NCBI GenBank assembly: GCA_016711205.1
Contig: JADJTM010000002.1
Coordinates: forward strand, 62,001-126,000
Length of the DNA: 64,000 nucleotides
Direction of reading: 5' to 3'
DNA from: Micropruina sp.
Lineage (GTDB): Bacteria > Actinomycetota > Actinomycetes > Propionibacteriales > Propionibacteriaceae
The notes below the pieces were generated by a model. The model made no database searches. It worked only from the letters and a program-made list of their open reading frames with translations, and was not told the origin of the DNA. Shown piece after piece: positions 28,412 to 36,960 of this stretch (positions are counted from its first letter, which is position 1; the number at the start of each line of letters is the position of its first letter). A program made the translations under genes and the position numbers.

Positions 28412-29956
28412 ATGGACGCAAACCTGAACACGCTCCGGGCCAAGCGTGCCGCTGCTCTGGCCGGGGGTGGCCAGTCGCGCGTCGACGCCCAGCACAGCAA
28501 GGGCAAGCTGACCGCCCGGGAGCGGCTGTCGATCCTGCTGGACGAGGCGTCGTTTCAGGAGCTCGGCGCACTGGCCACCCACCAGACCACCGACTTCGGC
28601 ATGGCGAGCCAGCGGTTCCCCGGTGACGGGGTGATCACCGGCTTCGGCAAGATCCAGGGCCGACGGGTCGCGGTCTACGCGCAGGACTTCACCGTGCTGG
28701 GCGGGTCGTTCTCCGAGGTCCAGTCGCACAAGATCAGCCGGATTCTCGACCTGGCGATCGAAGCGGGCATCCCGATCGTCGGGCTGAACGATTCCGGCGG
28801 CGCGCGCGTCCAGGAGGGCGTCCGGTCGCTGGCCGCCTACGGTGAGGTGTTCGTCCGCAACGTGAAGGCGTCCGGGGTGATACCGCAGATCTCGCTGATC
28901 CTCGGGCCGTGCGCCGGCGGTGCCGTCTACAGCCCGGCCCTGACCGACGTCACCGTGATGGTCGAGGGCACGTCCAACATGTTCCTGACCGGCCCCGACA
29001 TCATCAGGACGGTCACCGGCGAGAACGTCTCGGCCGAAGACCTGGGCGGGGCGGCGATCCACAGCTCACTGTCGGGGGTAGCCCAACTGACCGCGGTCAA
29101 CGAGCAGCACGCGCTGAGCCTGGTCAAGTCGCTGCTCAGCTACCTGCCGCAGAACAACGCCGAGGACCCGCCGGCGCTGGAACCCTACGACCCTGCCGAC
29201 CGCATGGACGAGGCGCTGAACACGGTCGTTCCGAGCGACGACGCGCTCGCCTACGACATGCAGGACGTGCTGGCGAGGGTCTTCGACCACGACTCGGTCT
29301 TCGAGCTGCACCACGGTTTCGCCGGCAACGCCCTGGTCGGGTTCGCACGCCTGGACGGTCAGTCGGTCGGGTTCATCGCGAACCAGCCGATGGTGATGTC
29401 GGGCTGTCTCGACATCGACGCGTCGGACAAGATCGCCCGGCACATCACCCTGTGCGACCAGTTCAACATTCCGCTGGTCACCTTCGTCGACTGCCCCGGC
29501 TACCTGCCCGGGGTCGAGCAGGAGTACCGCGGCGTGATCCGGCACGGCGCCAAGATCATCTACGCCTACTGCCAGGCGACGGTTCCGAAGATCTCGGTGG
29601 TGACCCGCAAGGCCTACGGCGGTTCGTACGTGGCGATGAGTTCGAAGCAGATGAACAACGACGTCGCCTTCGCCTGGCCGAGCGCCCAGATCGCGGTGAT
29701 GGGGGCCGAGGGTGCCGCCCGGCTGCTCAATCGCCGGGCCATCGAGGCAGCGGATGATCCCAAGGCGGAAGAGGCCCGGTTCATCACCGACTACAAGGCG
29801 AAGTTCTTCAATCCTTACCAGGCCGCGGACGTCGGGCAGATCGACGAGGTGATCGAGCCGCGCGAGACCCGGGCCCGCCTGATTCGCGCGCTCGAGGTGC
29901 TGCGCACCAAGGTCACCCACCCGATCCCCAAGAAGCACGGCCTGTTCCCGGTCTAG
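28412..29956 (+). CDS. mmdA: Methylmalonyl-CoA decarboxylase alpha subunit (carboxyltransferase)
   Basis: This 514-residue carboxyltransferase moves the carboxyl group of (S)-methylmalonyl-CoA to biotin on the gamma subunit, giving propionyl-CoA. It shows the acyl-CoA carboxylase beta blocks: KLTARERLSILLDE, the first oxyanion loop LGPCAGGAVYSPAL, the second VTRKAYGGSYVAMSS, and DCPGYLPGVEQE. The family also includes the propionyl-CoA carboxylase beta chain and the 12S transcarboxylase subunit. The following OadG-like, biotin and OadB-like genes identify this one as part of a membrane decarboxylase. AGAAGG lies upstream. Confidence 0.9.
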   Translation: MDANLNTLRAKRAAALAGGGQSRVDAQHSKGKLTARERLSILLDEASFQELGALATHQTTDFGMASQRFPGDGVITGFGKIQGRRVAVYAQDFTVLGGSFSEVQSHKISRILDLAIEAGIPIVGLNDSGGARVQEGVRSLAAYGEVFVRNVKASGVIPQISLILGPCAGGAVYSPALTDVTVMVEGTSNMFLTGPDIIRTVTGENVSAEDLGGAAIHSSLSGVAQLTAVNEQHALSLVKSLLSYLPQNNAEDPPALEPYDPADRMDEALNTVVPSDDALAYDMQDVLARVFDHDSVFELHHGFAGNALVGFARLDGQSVGFIANQPMVMSGCLDIDASDKIARHITLCDQFNIPLVTFVDCPGYLPGVEQEYRGVIRHGAKIIYAYCQATVPKISVVTRKAYGGSYVAMSSKQMNNDVAFAWPSAQIAVMGAEGAARLLNRRAIEAADDPKAEEARFITDYKAKFFNPYQAADVGQIDEVIEPRETRARLIRALEVLRTKVTHPIPKKHGLFPV

Positions 29957-29969
29957 GAGGCGACGAATC

Positions 29970-30338
29970 GTGTGGGACGACCTGACCTGGGGCCTGCAGA
30001 TGATGTTGGTCGGCATGGGGGCGGTGTTCGCGCTGCTGCTCGCCCTGATGCTGGTGCTGATGCTGATCGGACGGCTCGACCGGCCCGAACCGGAGCCGAC
30101 CCCCGAGCTGAGCCTGCGAACCGGTCCCGAGGGGAGCACCGAAATCGTGCTCGACCACACCGGCCTCGACCAGGCGACGATCGCCGCCATCGCGGTGGCG
30201 GTGGTCACCCACGCGGAGCACCGGCGCCGGCAGGCGGGCCCTGAAGTGCGCGCCCATCCCCCCGGCAGCCAGCTGTTCGCCAGCCGGTGGGTCTCGGTGG
30301 GTCGCAGCCATCAAACTCAACCGTTCCGAAGGAACTGA
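29970..30338 (+). CDS. mmdD: Methylmalonyl-CoA decarboxylase delta subunit (OadG-like)
   Basis: This is a 122-residue small subunit with one N-terminal membrane helix (MMLVGMGAVFALLLALMLV) and a cytosolic tail containing a conserved late segment VVTHAEHRRRQ. OadG/MmdD proteins hold the alpha and gamma subunits on the membrane beta subunit. The GTG start is 13 bases after the mmdA stop with AGGAGG between. The identity rests on size, membrane helix and position, since this family diverges fast. Confidence 0.82.
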   Translation: MWDDLTWGLQMMLVGMGAVFALLLALMLVLMLIGRLDRPEPEPTPELSLRTGPEGSTEIVLDHTGLDQATIAAIAVAVVTHAEHRRRQAGPEVRAHPPGSQLFASRWVSVGRSHQTQPFRRN

Positions 30339-30342
30339 ACCG

Positions 30343-30840
30343 ATGCGACGCTACACATTGACGGTCAACGACTCCACCAAGGTGATTGAGGTCGAGGCGG
30401 TCGGCACGAACCTGTTCCGAGTGCTGGTCGACGGGCAGCTGGTGGACGTCACCCTGGACGATCACCGCGACCTGGCGCACTCCGCCGTCACCCCTGCGAT
30501 CACCCCGCGCACCGTGCCGACGGAGCGACCACCGGTCACACCGACCGCAGCGGCCGCAGGGACCGCAGCGGCCCCGACGCCGGCCGTCCGCGCGGTGGGA
30601 GCGTCCGGCGGCGGCGCCGGCCTGAACAGGATGACCGCCCCCATGCCCGGGGTGGTGCTGCGCATCGACGGGGCGGTCGGTGCCCAGGTCCACCGCGGCG
30701 ACACCGTGCTGGTGCTGGAGGCGATGAAGATGAAGAACGAACTGAAGGCACCCCGGGACGGCCGGATCGCCGAGATCTACGTGACCGAGGGCCAGCAGGT
30801 GCAGTACGGCGCGACGCTCGTCCGGTTCGAAGAGCACTGA
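30343..30840 (+). CDS. mmdC: Methylmalonyl-CoA decarboxylase gamma subunit, biotin carrier
   Basis: This 165-residue protein has an N-terminal segment of about 45 residues, a Pro/Ala/Thr-rich flexible linker (about 50-90), and a biotinyl domain with the attachment motif LEAMKMKNE (biotin on Lys129). It shuttles the carboxyl group from the alpha subunit to the membrane subunit. The ATG follows the mmdD stop by 4 bases, with AAGGAAC before it. Confidence 0.92.
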   Translation: MRRYTLTVNDSTKVIEVEAVGTNLFRVLVDGQLVDVTLDDHRDLAHSAVTPAITPRTVPTERPPVTPTAAAAGTAAAPTPAVRAVGASGGGAGLNRMTAPMPGVVLRIDGAVGAQVHRGDTVLVLEAMKMKNELKAPRDGRIAEIYVTEGQQVQYGATLVRFEEH

Positions 30841-30843
30841 GCG

Positions 30844-31965
30844 ATGAACTCCGACACGCTGCACTACCTGCTGCAAGGGGTGCAGAACGTCACCTGGCAG
30901 TCACTGAGCATGGTGGCGATCGGCCTGCTGCTGATCTGGCTGGCCATCGTCAAGGAGTACGAGCCCCTGCTGCTGATTCCGATCGGCGCCGGGGCCGTGC
31001 TGGCCAACCTGCCGCTGTCCCCGCTGGTCGGCCCCGGGGGTGCGCTGACCGTGCTGTACGAGATGGGCGTCGCGAACGAACTGTTCCCGCTGCTGATCTT
31101 CGTCGGCATCGGCGCGATGACGGACTTCGGCCCGTTGCTGGAGAATCCACGCATGGTGCTGCTCGGCGCCGCCGGCCAGTTCGGCATCTTTCTCACCCTG
31201 ATCCTGGCGCTGATGCTGGGTTTCAGCCACAACCAGGCCGCCTCGATCGGCATCATCGGGGCGATTGACGGCCCCACGTCCATCTACGTCAGCAACAAAC
31301 TCGCACCCGAGCTGGTCGGCCCGATCACCGTCGCCGCCTACAGCTACATGTCGCTGGTGCCGATCATCATGCCGCCGATCATGCGGCTGTTGACCACCCC
31401 GAAGGAGCGCGCGATCCGGATGCCGTACAGCTCCCGGCCGATCAGCCGGCGCACCCGCATCCTGTTCCCGATCGTGGTCACCATCGTGGTCGGCACCCTG
31501 GTGCCGTTCGCCACTCCGCTGATCGGCATGCTGATGCTCGGCAACCTGATGCGCGAATCCAAGGTGGTGGAACGGCTCACCGGGGCGGCGTCCAACGAAC
31601 TCGCCAACGTGGTCACCCTGTTCCTGGGCCTGGCCATCGGCGCCACCATGGTCGGCGAGCGGTTCCTGCAACTGTCGACACTGTTCATCCTGGCGCTTGG
31701 GCTGATCGCCTTCTGCCTGGACACCGTGATGGGCCTGGTCTTCGGCAAACTGCTCAACGCGCTGAGCCGAGGCACGTTCAACCCGCTGATCGGGGCTGCT
31801 GGCATCTCGGCCTTCCCGATGGCGGCCCGCGTCGTTCAGCGCGAGGCTCAGCGCGAGAACTTCGACAACTTCATTCTGATGCACGCCATGGGCGCCAACG
31901 CCGCCGGCCAGGTCGCATCGGTGGTCGCCGGCGGGGTGCTGCTGGCCCTGATGGGCGCCGCCTGA
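30844..31965 (+). CDS. mmdB: Sodium-pumping methylmalonyl-CoA decarboxylase beta subunit
   Basis: This 373-residue membrane protein decarboxylates carboxybiotin and pumps sodium ions out of the cell. It has about nine membrane helices. The family's essential aspartate is Asp142 in IGIIGAIDGPTSIY (region IIIa), and the C-terminal region HAMGANAAGQVASVVAGG matches region VIII. It is the last gene of the four-gene operon. In the succinate-propionate route it conserves energy from methylmalonyl-CoA; running in reverse it could carboxylate propionyl-CoA. Confidence 0.93.
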   Translation: MNSDTLHYLLQGVQNVTWQSLSMVAIGLLLIWLAIVKEYEPLLLIPIGAGAVLANLPLSPLVGPGGALTVLYEMGVANELFPLLIFVGIGAMTDFGPLLENPRMVLLGAAGQFGIFLTLILALMLGFSHNQAASIGIIGAIDGPTSIYVSNKLAPELVGPITVAAYSYMSLVPIIMPPIMRLLTTPKERAIRMPYSSRPISRRTRILFPIVVTIVVGTLVPFATPLIGMLMLGNLMRESKVVERLTGAASNELANVVTLFLGLAIGATMVGERFLQLSTLFILALGLIAFCLDTVMGLVFGKLLNALSRGTFNPLIGAAGISAFPMAARVVQREAQRENFDNFILMHAMGANAAGQVASVVAGGVLLALMGAA

Positions 31966-31980
31966 ACTCAGCGAGTTCGC

Positions 31981-32027
31981 GTCATCCCGGTGAGTTCCCG
32001 TCATCCCGGCGAACGCCGGGATCTCCG
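31981..32027. repeat. ATCCCGGCGAACGCCGGGAT palindrome with a partial copy
   Basis: A full unit (32000-32025) is preceded by a truncated one, GTCATCCCGGTGA. It lies in the gap between two convergent genes (31966-32154), which holds no gene that I can see. Confidence 0.85.
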
Positions 32028-32154
32028 CATGCCGAAAGTCGGGCCGCGCCCTGTTGTTGGCGAGGCGGGGCGCCATGCTCTCCAGTTGTTCGATCGCCAC
32101 CGGATCGCCTCGGGTTGCTCGTCCGCGTGATCGGGGCCCACACCGCTTCGGTGA

Positions 32155-33915
32155 TCACGGTTGCTCCTCGGGGTGGGTCAGCCGGTAGCTCTGTCGGCTG
32201 CTGCGCTTTGGACGCGTGGCCTGGATGGCCCCGCGCTCGATCAGAAGGTTGACGCGCCGGCGAACGGTGCGAGGCGTCAGGTTCAGGTGCTCTGCGATGT
32301 GCTGCGTAGTCACAAACCCGGCACGGATCGCCTGGATGAGCGCATCGAGTTCGGTCTCTACTCCGCTCCCCGAAGAGAGATTCAGGCTGATCGGCGGCTG
32401 AGCCACCTCCATCGCGCGCGTGAGCAGGTGGTAGGACGCGTACCGCTTACCGCCTATTCGTTCGGCGATGCCGCGATCGACGAGATCGCGTAGTGCTCGT
32501 CCCGCAGCCAGGGCTTCCACTCCCCAACTGCGCAGCATCGCGGAGGTCGCGCGTCCCGAGTTCCGCATCATCGCGAGAGCCAGATGCTGCTCATCGGTGA
32601 GATCACCAAGTCCAAGCGCTCCGATCCACTCGATCGTTTCCGGCGACAAGAGGGCGTTACGAGGGACTGTGACGTGCACACGGCCCGGGCTCACATCGAA
32701 CTGCGGAGGAGACATGCCGGCCCGCCTCAATGCTGCCATCACCCGAAGCAGACCGGAACCACGATTCTCGACAATGGTCTGACTACGGGTGTCGGGCAAC
32801 GTGACATCGGCAAGGAGCTTTGCCAGTGCCCCGTTGCGTGAGGTGGATGTGACTACTGACGTGCCGAGTTCATCTGGATTGACGTTCCCGTGCAACCCGC
32901 CTGGACTCTTCACGACCAATCGATCTGGGTACAGCTCGATCTGTATCTGCGTGCCGCGTCCGTCGGGGCTGTAGTCGCGGTGCATGACCGCGTTGGTGAC
33001 TAGCTCGCGGATGACATCGAGCGGGTAGTCGTAGCGATCCTCGCGCCCAAGTCCTCGGATCACGGCTGCGCGGCTCATGTTTCGCCGGACGGCGATGCTT
33101 GCCTCGGTCAGAAGCGCGGGGATGGGTCCGTCGATCGTCACGTTGTCCAGAAACCGCTCCCCGCCTAGACCCGTCTCGCCCATCGTGAGCCCGGGCACAG
33201 CGACGAAGGCGATGAACAGTTGTGGGAAGAACTGTTGTGGGTAGGAGCCGAGGCTCAACAGGCCGGCAATGGTCGGCCGTGGGATGCCGTCTATGACTCG
33301 AATCGCGCTGAGCAGGGTGAGCGCTCGGAGCTTGTCGACGCCCTGAAAGGTGCGGGGGGCCCGGGCCGCAGCGCGGGCTACCGTCGCCTCAACGAGGTCG
33401 GGGTCGAGGTCGTCGACGGTGGCGGTTGATACAACCTCGAGATCGAAGGTCGGCTGAGTCCGATTGAGCAGGAGTTGCGTTACTTCGTAACGAGAGAGTC
33501 GTCGATCACCGTCTCCGGAACGAATGAACGAGCCGTAATACTCACCTTTCGCCTCAACGAAGCAGGGTTTGTCCACCGGATCCAAGGAATCCACGTCGAC
33601 GCGCACCACCTGAGCACCCTCGAACTCGACAACTTCGACGGGGACGCGCAGCGGGGGAACCAGCTTGTCGTGACATGCCTGAGCAAGCGACTCACGGATC
33701 GCGTCGGCCTTGAACCCCGGCACCGGCCGGAAGTCATCGTCCTCGGAGAGGCCTAGCAGCAGGGTCCCCCCGGAACCGTTGGCGAAGGCGCTGAGCGTCT
33801 CGGCCGTCGTGCGCGGTAGCCCACCACCGCCGGCCTTGATTTCCACCTCGGCGGGCTCCAGGCCAAGCCGTCGAAGCCGAGCTACAAGAGCGACGGTGTC
33901 ATCGTCGATTGCCAC
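32155..33915 (-). CDS. Schlafen AlbA_2 / HATPase transcriptional regulator, RecG-like
   Basis: This 586-residue protein combines an N-terminal AlbA_2 (Schlafen) domain (VEIKAGGGGLPRTTAETLSAFANGSGGTLLLG: see EIKAG and ANGSGGTLLLG) with a central GHKL-type ATP-binding domain (RELVTNAVMHRDY, VKSPGGL, ENRGSGLLRV) and C-terminal winged-helix modules (TTQHIAEHLNLTPRTVRRRVNLL). Databases often label this family ATP-dependent DNA helicase RecG-related, but it is not RecG. Its role is probably regulatory or defensive. The GTG start is supported by AGGAGG. Direct and inverted repeats lie upstream. Confidence 0.8.
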   Translation of the reverse strand: MAIDDDTVALVARLRRLGLEPAEVEIKAGGGGLPRTTAETLSAFANGSGGTLLLGLSEDDDFRPVPGFKADAIRESLAQACHDKLVPPLRVPVEVVEFEGAQVVRVDVDSLDPVDKPCFVEAKGEYYGSFIRSGDGDRRLSRYEVTQLLLNRTQPTFDLEVVSTATVDDLDPDLVEATVARAAARAPRTFQGVDKLRALTLLSAIRVIDGIPRPTIAGLLSLGSYPQQFFPQLFIAFVAVPGLTMGETGLGGERFLDNVTIDGPIPALLTEASIAVRRNMSRAAVIRGLGREDRYDYPLDVIRELVTNAVMHRDYSPDGRGTQIQIELYPDRLVVKSPGGLHGNVNPDELGTSVVTSTSRNGALAKLLADVTLPDTRSQTIVENRGSGLLRVMAALRRAGMSPPQFDVSPGRVHVTVPRNALLSPETIEWIGALGLGDLTDEQHLALAMMRNSGRATSAMLRSWGVEALAAGRALRDLVDRGIAERIGGKRYASYHLLTRAMEVAQPPISLNLSSGSGVETELDALIQAIRAGFVTTQHIAEHLNLTPRTVRRRVNLLIERGAIQATRPKRSSRQSYRLTHPEEQP

Positions 33916-33968
33916 GGTGTTCCCCTCCTACGCCTGCTGCTGCTGGTTGAACTCTGCCCGACTCAGGC

Positions 33969-34023
33969 GCACTTGGCCACACTTGGCCACACTCTGTCAA
34001 AGTTGTCCATGTCATGTAGACAA
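33969..34023. promoter_or_regulatory. Repeats in the promoter of the AlbA_2 regulator
   Basis: The stretch holds a tandem ACTTGGCCAC repeat (33971-33990) and an inverted pair TTGTC...GACAA (34003-34023) spanning CATGTCATGTA. These sit 54-108 bases upstream of the regulator's start and may be an autoregulatory operator. Confidence 0.35.
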
Positions 34024-34136
34024 AGTTCGCATCGGCGCCCTCGACCCGCATGTCGCCCGGCGATACGGGTCGCCGACTGACTCTGAAAGCAGTGGCGGCC
34101 CGCTGCGCTGACCAGCAGGTGAAGCGGACGAGGAAG

Positions 34137-34388
34137 ATGAACAATGCGCCATCAATCCCAAGGGTTCAACGCAGGGTGGCACTGGCAGCTGCATGGCTGA
34201 GTCCGCTTTTCCCGCTTGGCCTGCTCTTGGGGAAGGTGGCCACGCAGGTCCATCGCGACCCCGACACCGAGCAGGATCCGCAGACTCTGCGCATCGTCGG
34301 CCGGTCGACGATGCTGTCCTGGTTCTGGGCAGTTATTTGGGTGAGTGTCTGCGTCGGTCTGGCCTGGTGGGCACCGGAACTGTCGTGA
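34137..34388 (+). CDS. Small membrane protein, two helices
   Basis: This reading frame of 83 residues starts at an ATG preceded by GAGGAAG and encodes two hydrophobic helices (AAAWLSPLFPLGLLLG and LSWFWAVIWVSVCVGLAWW) joined by a polar loop with HRDPDTEQDP. I do not recognise it. A longer start at 34050 is possible. It ends 4 bases before the convergent HerA-like gene. Confidence 0.45.
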   Translation: MNNAPSIPRVQRRVALAAAWLSPLFPLGLLLGKVATQVHRDPDTEQDPQTLRIVGRSTMLSWFWAVIWVSVCVGLAWWAPELS

Positions 34389-34391
34389 GCG

Positions 34392-35990
34392 TCAGCGCGT
34401 GCGCCCGGTGCCGAACATGCCCCTGGCGATCTCGCCGCCCACGGTGATCACCTTGTTCCAGAACGTCGGCGAGCTGAGCACCTTCTCGACCCCGCTCTTG
34501 GGTGCCTGACGCGAACTCGTGGACGGCGCGCGTCCCTGCGCCTTCGCCTGGGCCGCAGCCTCCTTCTCGCGGATCTTGGCCGCCGCGGCGTCCGCCTTGG
34601 CCTGTTCCGCCTGCTGAGCCTCGGCCGCGGCAGCCGCTCGTCCCTGCTCGAGCTTCTGGGTCAGCATCTCGTAGGCCGAATCGCGGTTGATGTCGGCCCC
34701 GTACTTGCGCATCATGGCCGACTGCGCGATGCCGCCGGCCATCATGGTGGCGTCCATCGGGTCCATGGACGCCTCGGGCGCGCGCATCCGCGTCCACGCC
34801 ACCGGCGTCGGGGCGCCGCTCGGGTTGAGCACCGTCACGATCGCTTCACCGATGCCGAGGCCCTGCAGCACCTGGGTGAGGTCGTAGGGCGAGTTCGGAT
34901 AGGTGGCCACGGTCGCCTTGAGCGCCTTGGCGTCGTTGGGCGTGTGCGCCCGCAGCTGGTGCTGCACCCTGGAGCCGAGCTGGGCCAGCACGTCGTCCGG
35001 CACGTCCTTGGGCGTCTGGGTGACGAAGAAGATGCCCACGCCCTTGGACCGGATCAGCCGGACGGTCTGCGCGATCGACTGCAGGAACGCCTTGGACGCA
35101 TCAGCGAACAGCAGGTGCGCCTCGTCGAAGAAGAACACCAGCTTGGGCTTGTCGACGTCACCGACCTCGGGCAGGTCGTGGAACAGGTCGGCCAGCATCC
35201 ACATCAGGAACGTGGAGAAGATCGCCGGACGGTCCTGCAGGTTCGGCAACTCCAGCAGCGAGATCACGCCCTGGCCGTCCGGCGTGGTGCGGATCAGGTC
35301 GCGGGTGTCGAACTCGGGCTCGCCGAAGAACTCGTCCGCACCCTGGGTCTGCAGCGTGACCAGTGACCGCAGGATCACCCCCGCGGTGGCCGGCGACACC
35401 CCGCCCAGCTCCTTGAGGTCGGCCTTGCCCTCGGGGGCGGTCAGGTACGCCAGCACCGTCTTGAGGTCTTCGAGATCGAGCAGCGGCAGCCCGTTGGTGT
35501 CGCAGTAGTGGAACACCAGCCCGAGCGTCGACTCCTGGGTCTCGTTGAGCCCCAGCACCTTGCTGAGCAGAATCGGGCCGAATGAGCTGATGGTGGCCCG
35601 CAGCGGCACCCCGTGACCCTGCCCGCCGAGGGCGTAGAACTCGACCGGGCAGCCGTGCGGCTGCCACTGCTGGCCGATCGCGGACGTGCGCGCCAACAGC
35701 TTCTCCGACGACTCACCGGGCAGCGCCAGGCCGGACAGGTCACCCTTGATGTCGGCCGCGAACACCGACACGCCCGCGCGCGCCACCTGTTCGGCCATCA
35801 GCTGCAGGGTTTTGGTCTTGCCGGTACCGGTGGCGCCGGCCACCAGGCCGTGCCGGTTCAGCATCGACAGCGAGATGCGGATCGTGGCCTCGGGCATCGG
35901 GTTGCCGTCGTCGACCAGCACCCCCAGCTCGATCGAATCGGAGTCGAAGGTGTAGCCCTTGATGATGTCTGCGGCGTCCGGGGAACCCAT
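34392..35990 (-). CDS. HerA-like ATPase, DUF853 family
   Basis: This 532-residue protein is a FtsK/HerA-superfamily ATPase. Walker A is GATGTGKT (residues 52-59), Walker B is LVFFFDEAHLL, and an arginine-rich sensor block IRSKGVGIFFVTQTP follows. The C-terminal 110 residues are an Ala/Gln/Lys-rich coiled region followed by a short conserved end (SGVEKVLSSPTFWNKVI). HerA proteins translocate DNA; DUF853 members are common in bacteria, and their role is unproven. It is monocistronic and divergent from the gene at 36051. Confidence 0.85.
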   Translation of the reverse strand: MGSPDAADIIKGYTFDSDSIELGVLVDDGNPMPEATIRISLSMLNRHGLVAGATGTGKTKTLQLMAEQVARAGVSVFAADIKGDLSGLALPGESSEKLLARTSAIGQQWQPHGCPVEFYALGGQGHGVPLRATISSFGPILLSKVLGLNETQESTLGLVFHYCDTNGLPLLDLEDLKTVLAYLTAPEGKADLKELGGVSPATAGVILRSLVTLQTQGADEFFGEPEFDTRDLIRTTPDGQGVISLLELPNLQDRPAIFSTFLMWMLADLFHDLPEVGDVDKPKLVFFFDEAHLLFADASKAFLQSIAQTVRLIRSKGVGIFFVTQTPKDVPDDVLAQLGSRVQHQLRAHTPNDAKALKATVATYPNSPYDLTQVLQGLGIGEAIVTVLNPSGAPTPVAWTRMRAPEASMDPMDATMMAGGIAQSAMMRKYGADINRDSAYEMLTQKLEQGRAAAAAEAQQAEQAKADAAAAKIREKEAAAQAKAQGRAPSTSSRQAPKSGVEKVLSSPTFWNKVITVGGEIARGMFGTGRTR

Positions 35991-36050
35991 GGCTCCTGAT
36001 CATAGGGCTCCCGGTGCGAGGCGTAGAGGCGCACCACTAGACTGACGTGG

Positions 36051-36344
36051 GTGATCTTCAAGCGCGTCGGTGAGGAGCGTCCCTACCCAGAGCACGGTTA
36101 CGTGCAGCGGCAGTGGGCAGCGATCGCTCCGCAACAGATCCGGCTCGATCAGCTGGTCACCACCAAGCGCATCCTCGACCTGGAGCAGTTGCTCGAGGAC
36201 GACTCGACGTTCTACGGCGACCTGTTCGCCCACGTCATCCTGTGGAACGGCGACTATTACCTCGAGGACGGCCTGCACCGAGCCCTGCGCGCCGCGCTGC
36301 AGCAGCGACAGACCATGCATGCGCGGGTGCTCGAACTCAAGTAG
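36051..36344 (+). CDS. Small conserved actinobacterial protein, ParB-like pattern
   Basis: This 97-residue protein starts at GTG. It has the pattern strand - QIRLDQLVTTKRIL - DLFAHVILWNGDYYLEDGLHRALRAAL (see VILWNGDYYLEDGLHR). A short strand followed by DG(L/N)HR is reminiscent of ParB/sulfiredoxin-like nucleases, but the protein is too short for a confident match. It is followed 47 bases later by a LytR_C protein. I recall this pair as conserved in actinobacteria, with unknown function. Confidence 0.55.
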   Translation: MIFKRVGEERPYPEHGYVQRQWAAIAPQQIRLDQLVTTKRILDLEQLLEDDSTFYGDLFAHVILWNGDYYLEDGLHRALRAALQQRQTMHARVLELK

Positions 36345-36391
36345 AACTCAAGTACCCTGGTTCGAGGAACAGCCAGTGAAGGGGTAGTGAG

Positions 36392-36955
36392 TTGCGTGAA
36401 GTTGTTCGGGTCGTCAAGACGCCCCTGACGCTGCTCGTGCTGCTCGGGCTGGTGGTCTTCGGCGGCTGGTGGGGCCTGCGCCACGCCACCGCGGCCATTC
36501 CTGCGCGCGCGGCCGAACCGTGCGTGATGACCGACGTCGGCAACAAGCTGACCCCCAAGCACGTCACCGTCCGCACGCTGAACGCGGGCCTACGCGGCGG
36601 CCTGGCCAAGCGAGCCAGCACCACGCTGCGTTCCTACGGCTTCTACATTCTCAAGGTCAACAACAGCGACGAGCGCATGGCGCAGACCGTCGTGGTCGGC
36701 AACTCCAAGGACGATCCCGAGGTCAAGCTGGTGGCCGGCTTCTTCAAGAACGCCAAGCGGCAGGGCGACGGGCGTGTCGATCATGTGGTGGACGTGCTGC
36801 TCGGCGACGACTTCGCCGGGTACGTGACCGATCCCAAGAAGTCGATCGCCGTCGACGGGCCGGTCTGCCTGCCGCCGCTGCCCGCGGCCGAGGCCAGCGT
36901 GATCGCCACCCCGTCCGCCTCACCCTCGCCGAAGCCGTCCCCCACCAAGTCGTAG
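36392..36955 (+). CDS. LytR_C domain protein, membrane anchored
   Basis: This 187-residue protein has an N-terminal membrane anchor (LTLLVLLGLVVFGGWWGL) and an extracellular LytR C-terminal domain (about 55-155): VTVRTLNAGLRGGLAKRAS and FYILKVNNSD, then VVVG. It ends in a Ser/Pro-rich tail. LytR_C domains accompany cell-wall polymer ligases. The start is a TTG with AAGGGG about 10 bases upstream, because no ATG or GTG lies in frame before the anchor. Confidence 0.75.
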   Translation: MREVVRVVKTPLTLLVLLGLVVFGGWWGLRHATAAIPARAAEPCVMTDVGNKLTPKHVTVRTLNAGLRGGLAKRASTTLRSYGFYILKVNNSDERMAQTVVVGNSKDDPEVKLVAGFFKNAKRQGDGRVDHVVDVLLGDDFAGYVTDPKKSIAVDGPVCLPPLPAAEASVIATPSASPSPKPSPTKS

Positions 36956-36960
36956 GGCGC

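Noticed and set aside
28412..29956. mmdA as propionyl-CoA carboxylase beta chain
   Set aside because: The sequence alone allows it, but the OadG-like, short biotin-carrier and OadB-like genes that follow immediately fit a sodium-pumping decarboxylase.
32155..33915. RecG helicase
   Set aside because: The protein has AlbA_2 and GHKL ATPase domains and no helicase motifs.
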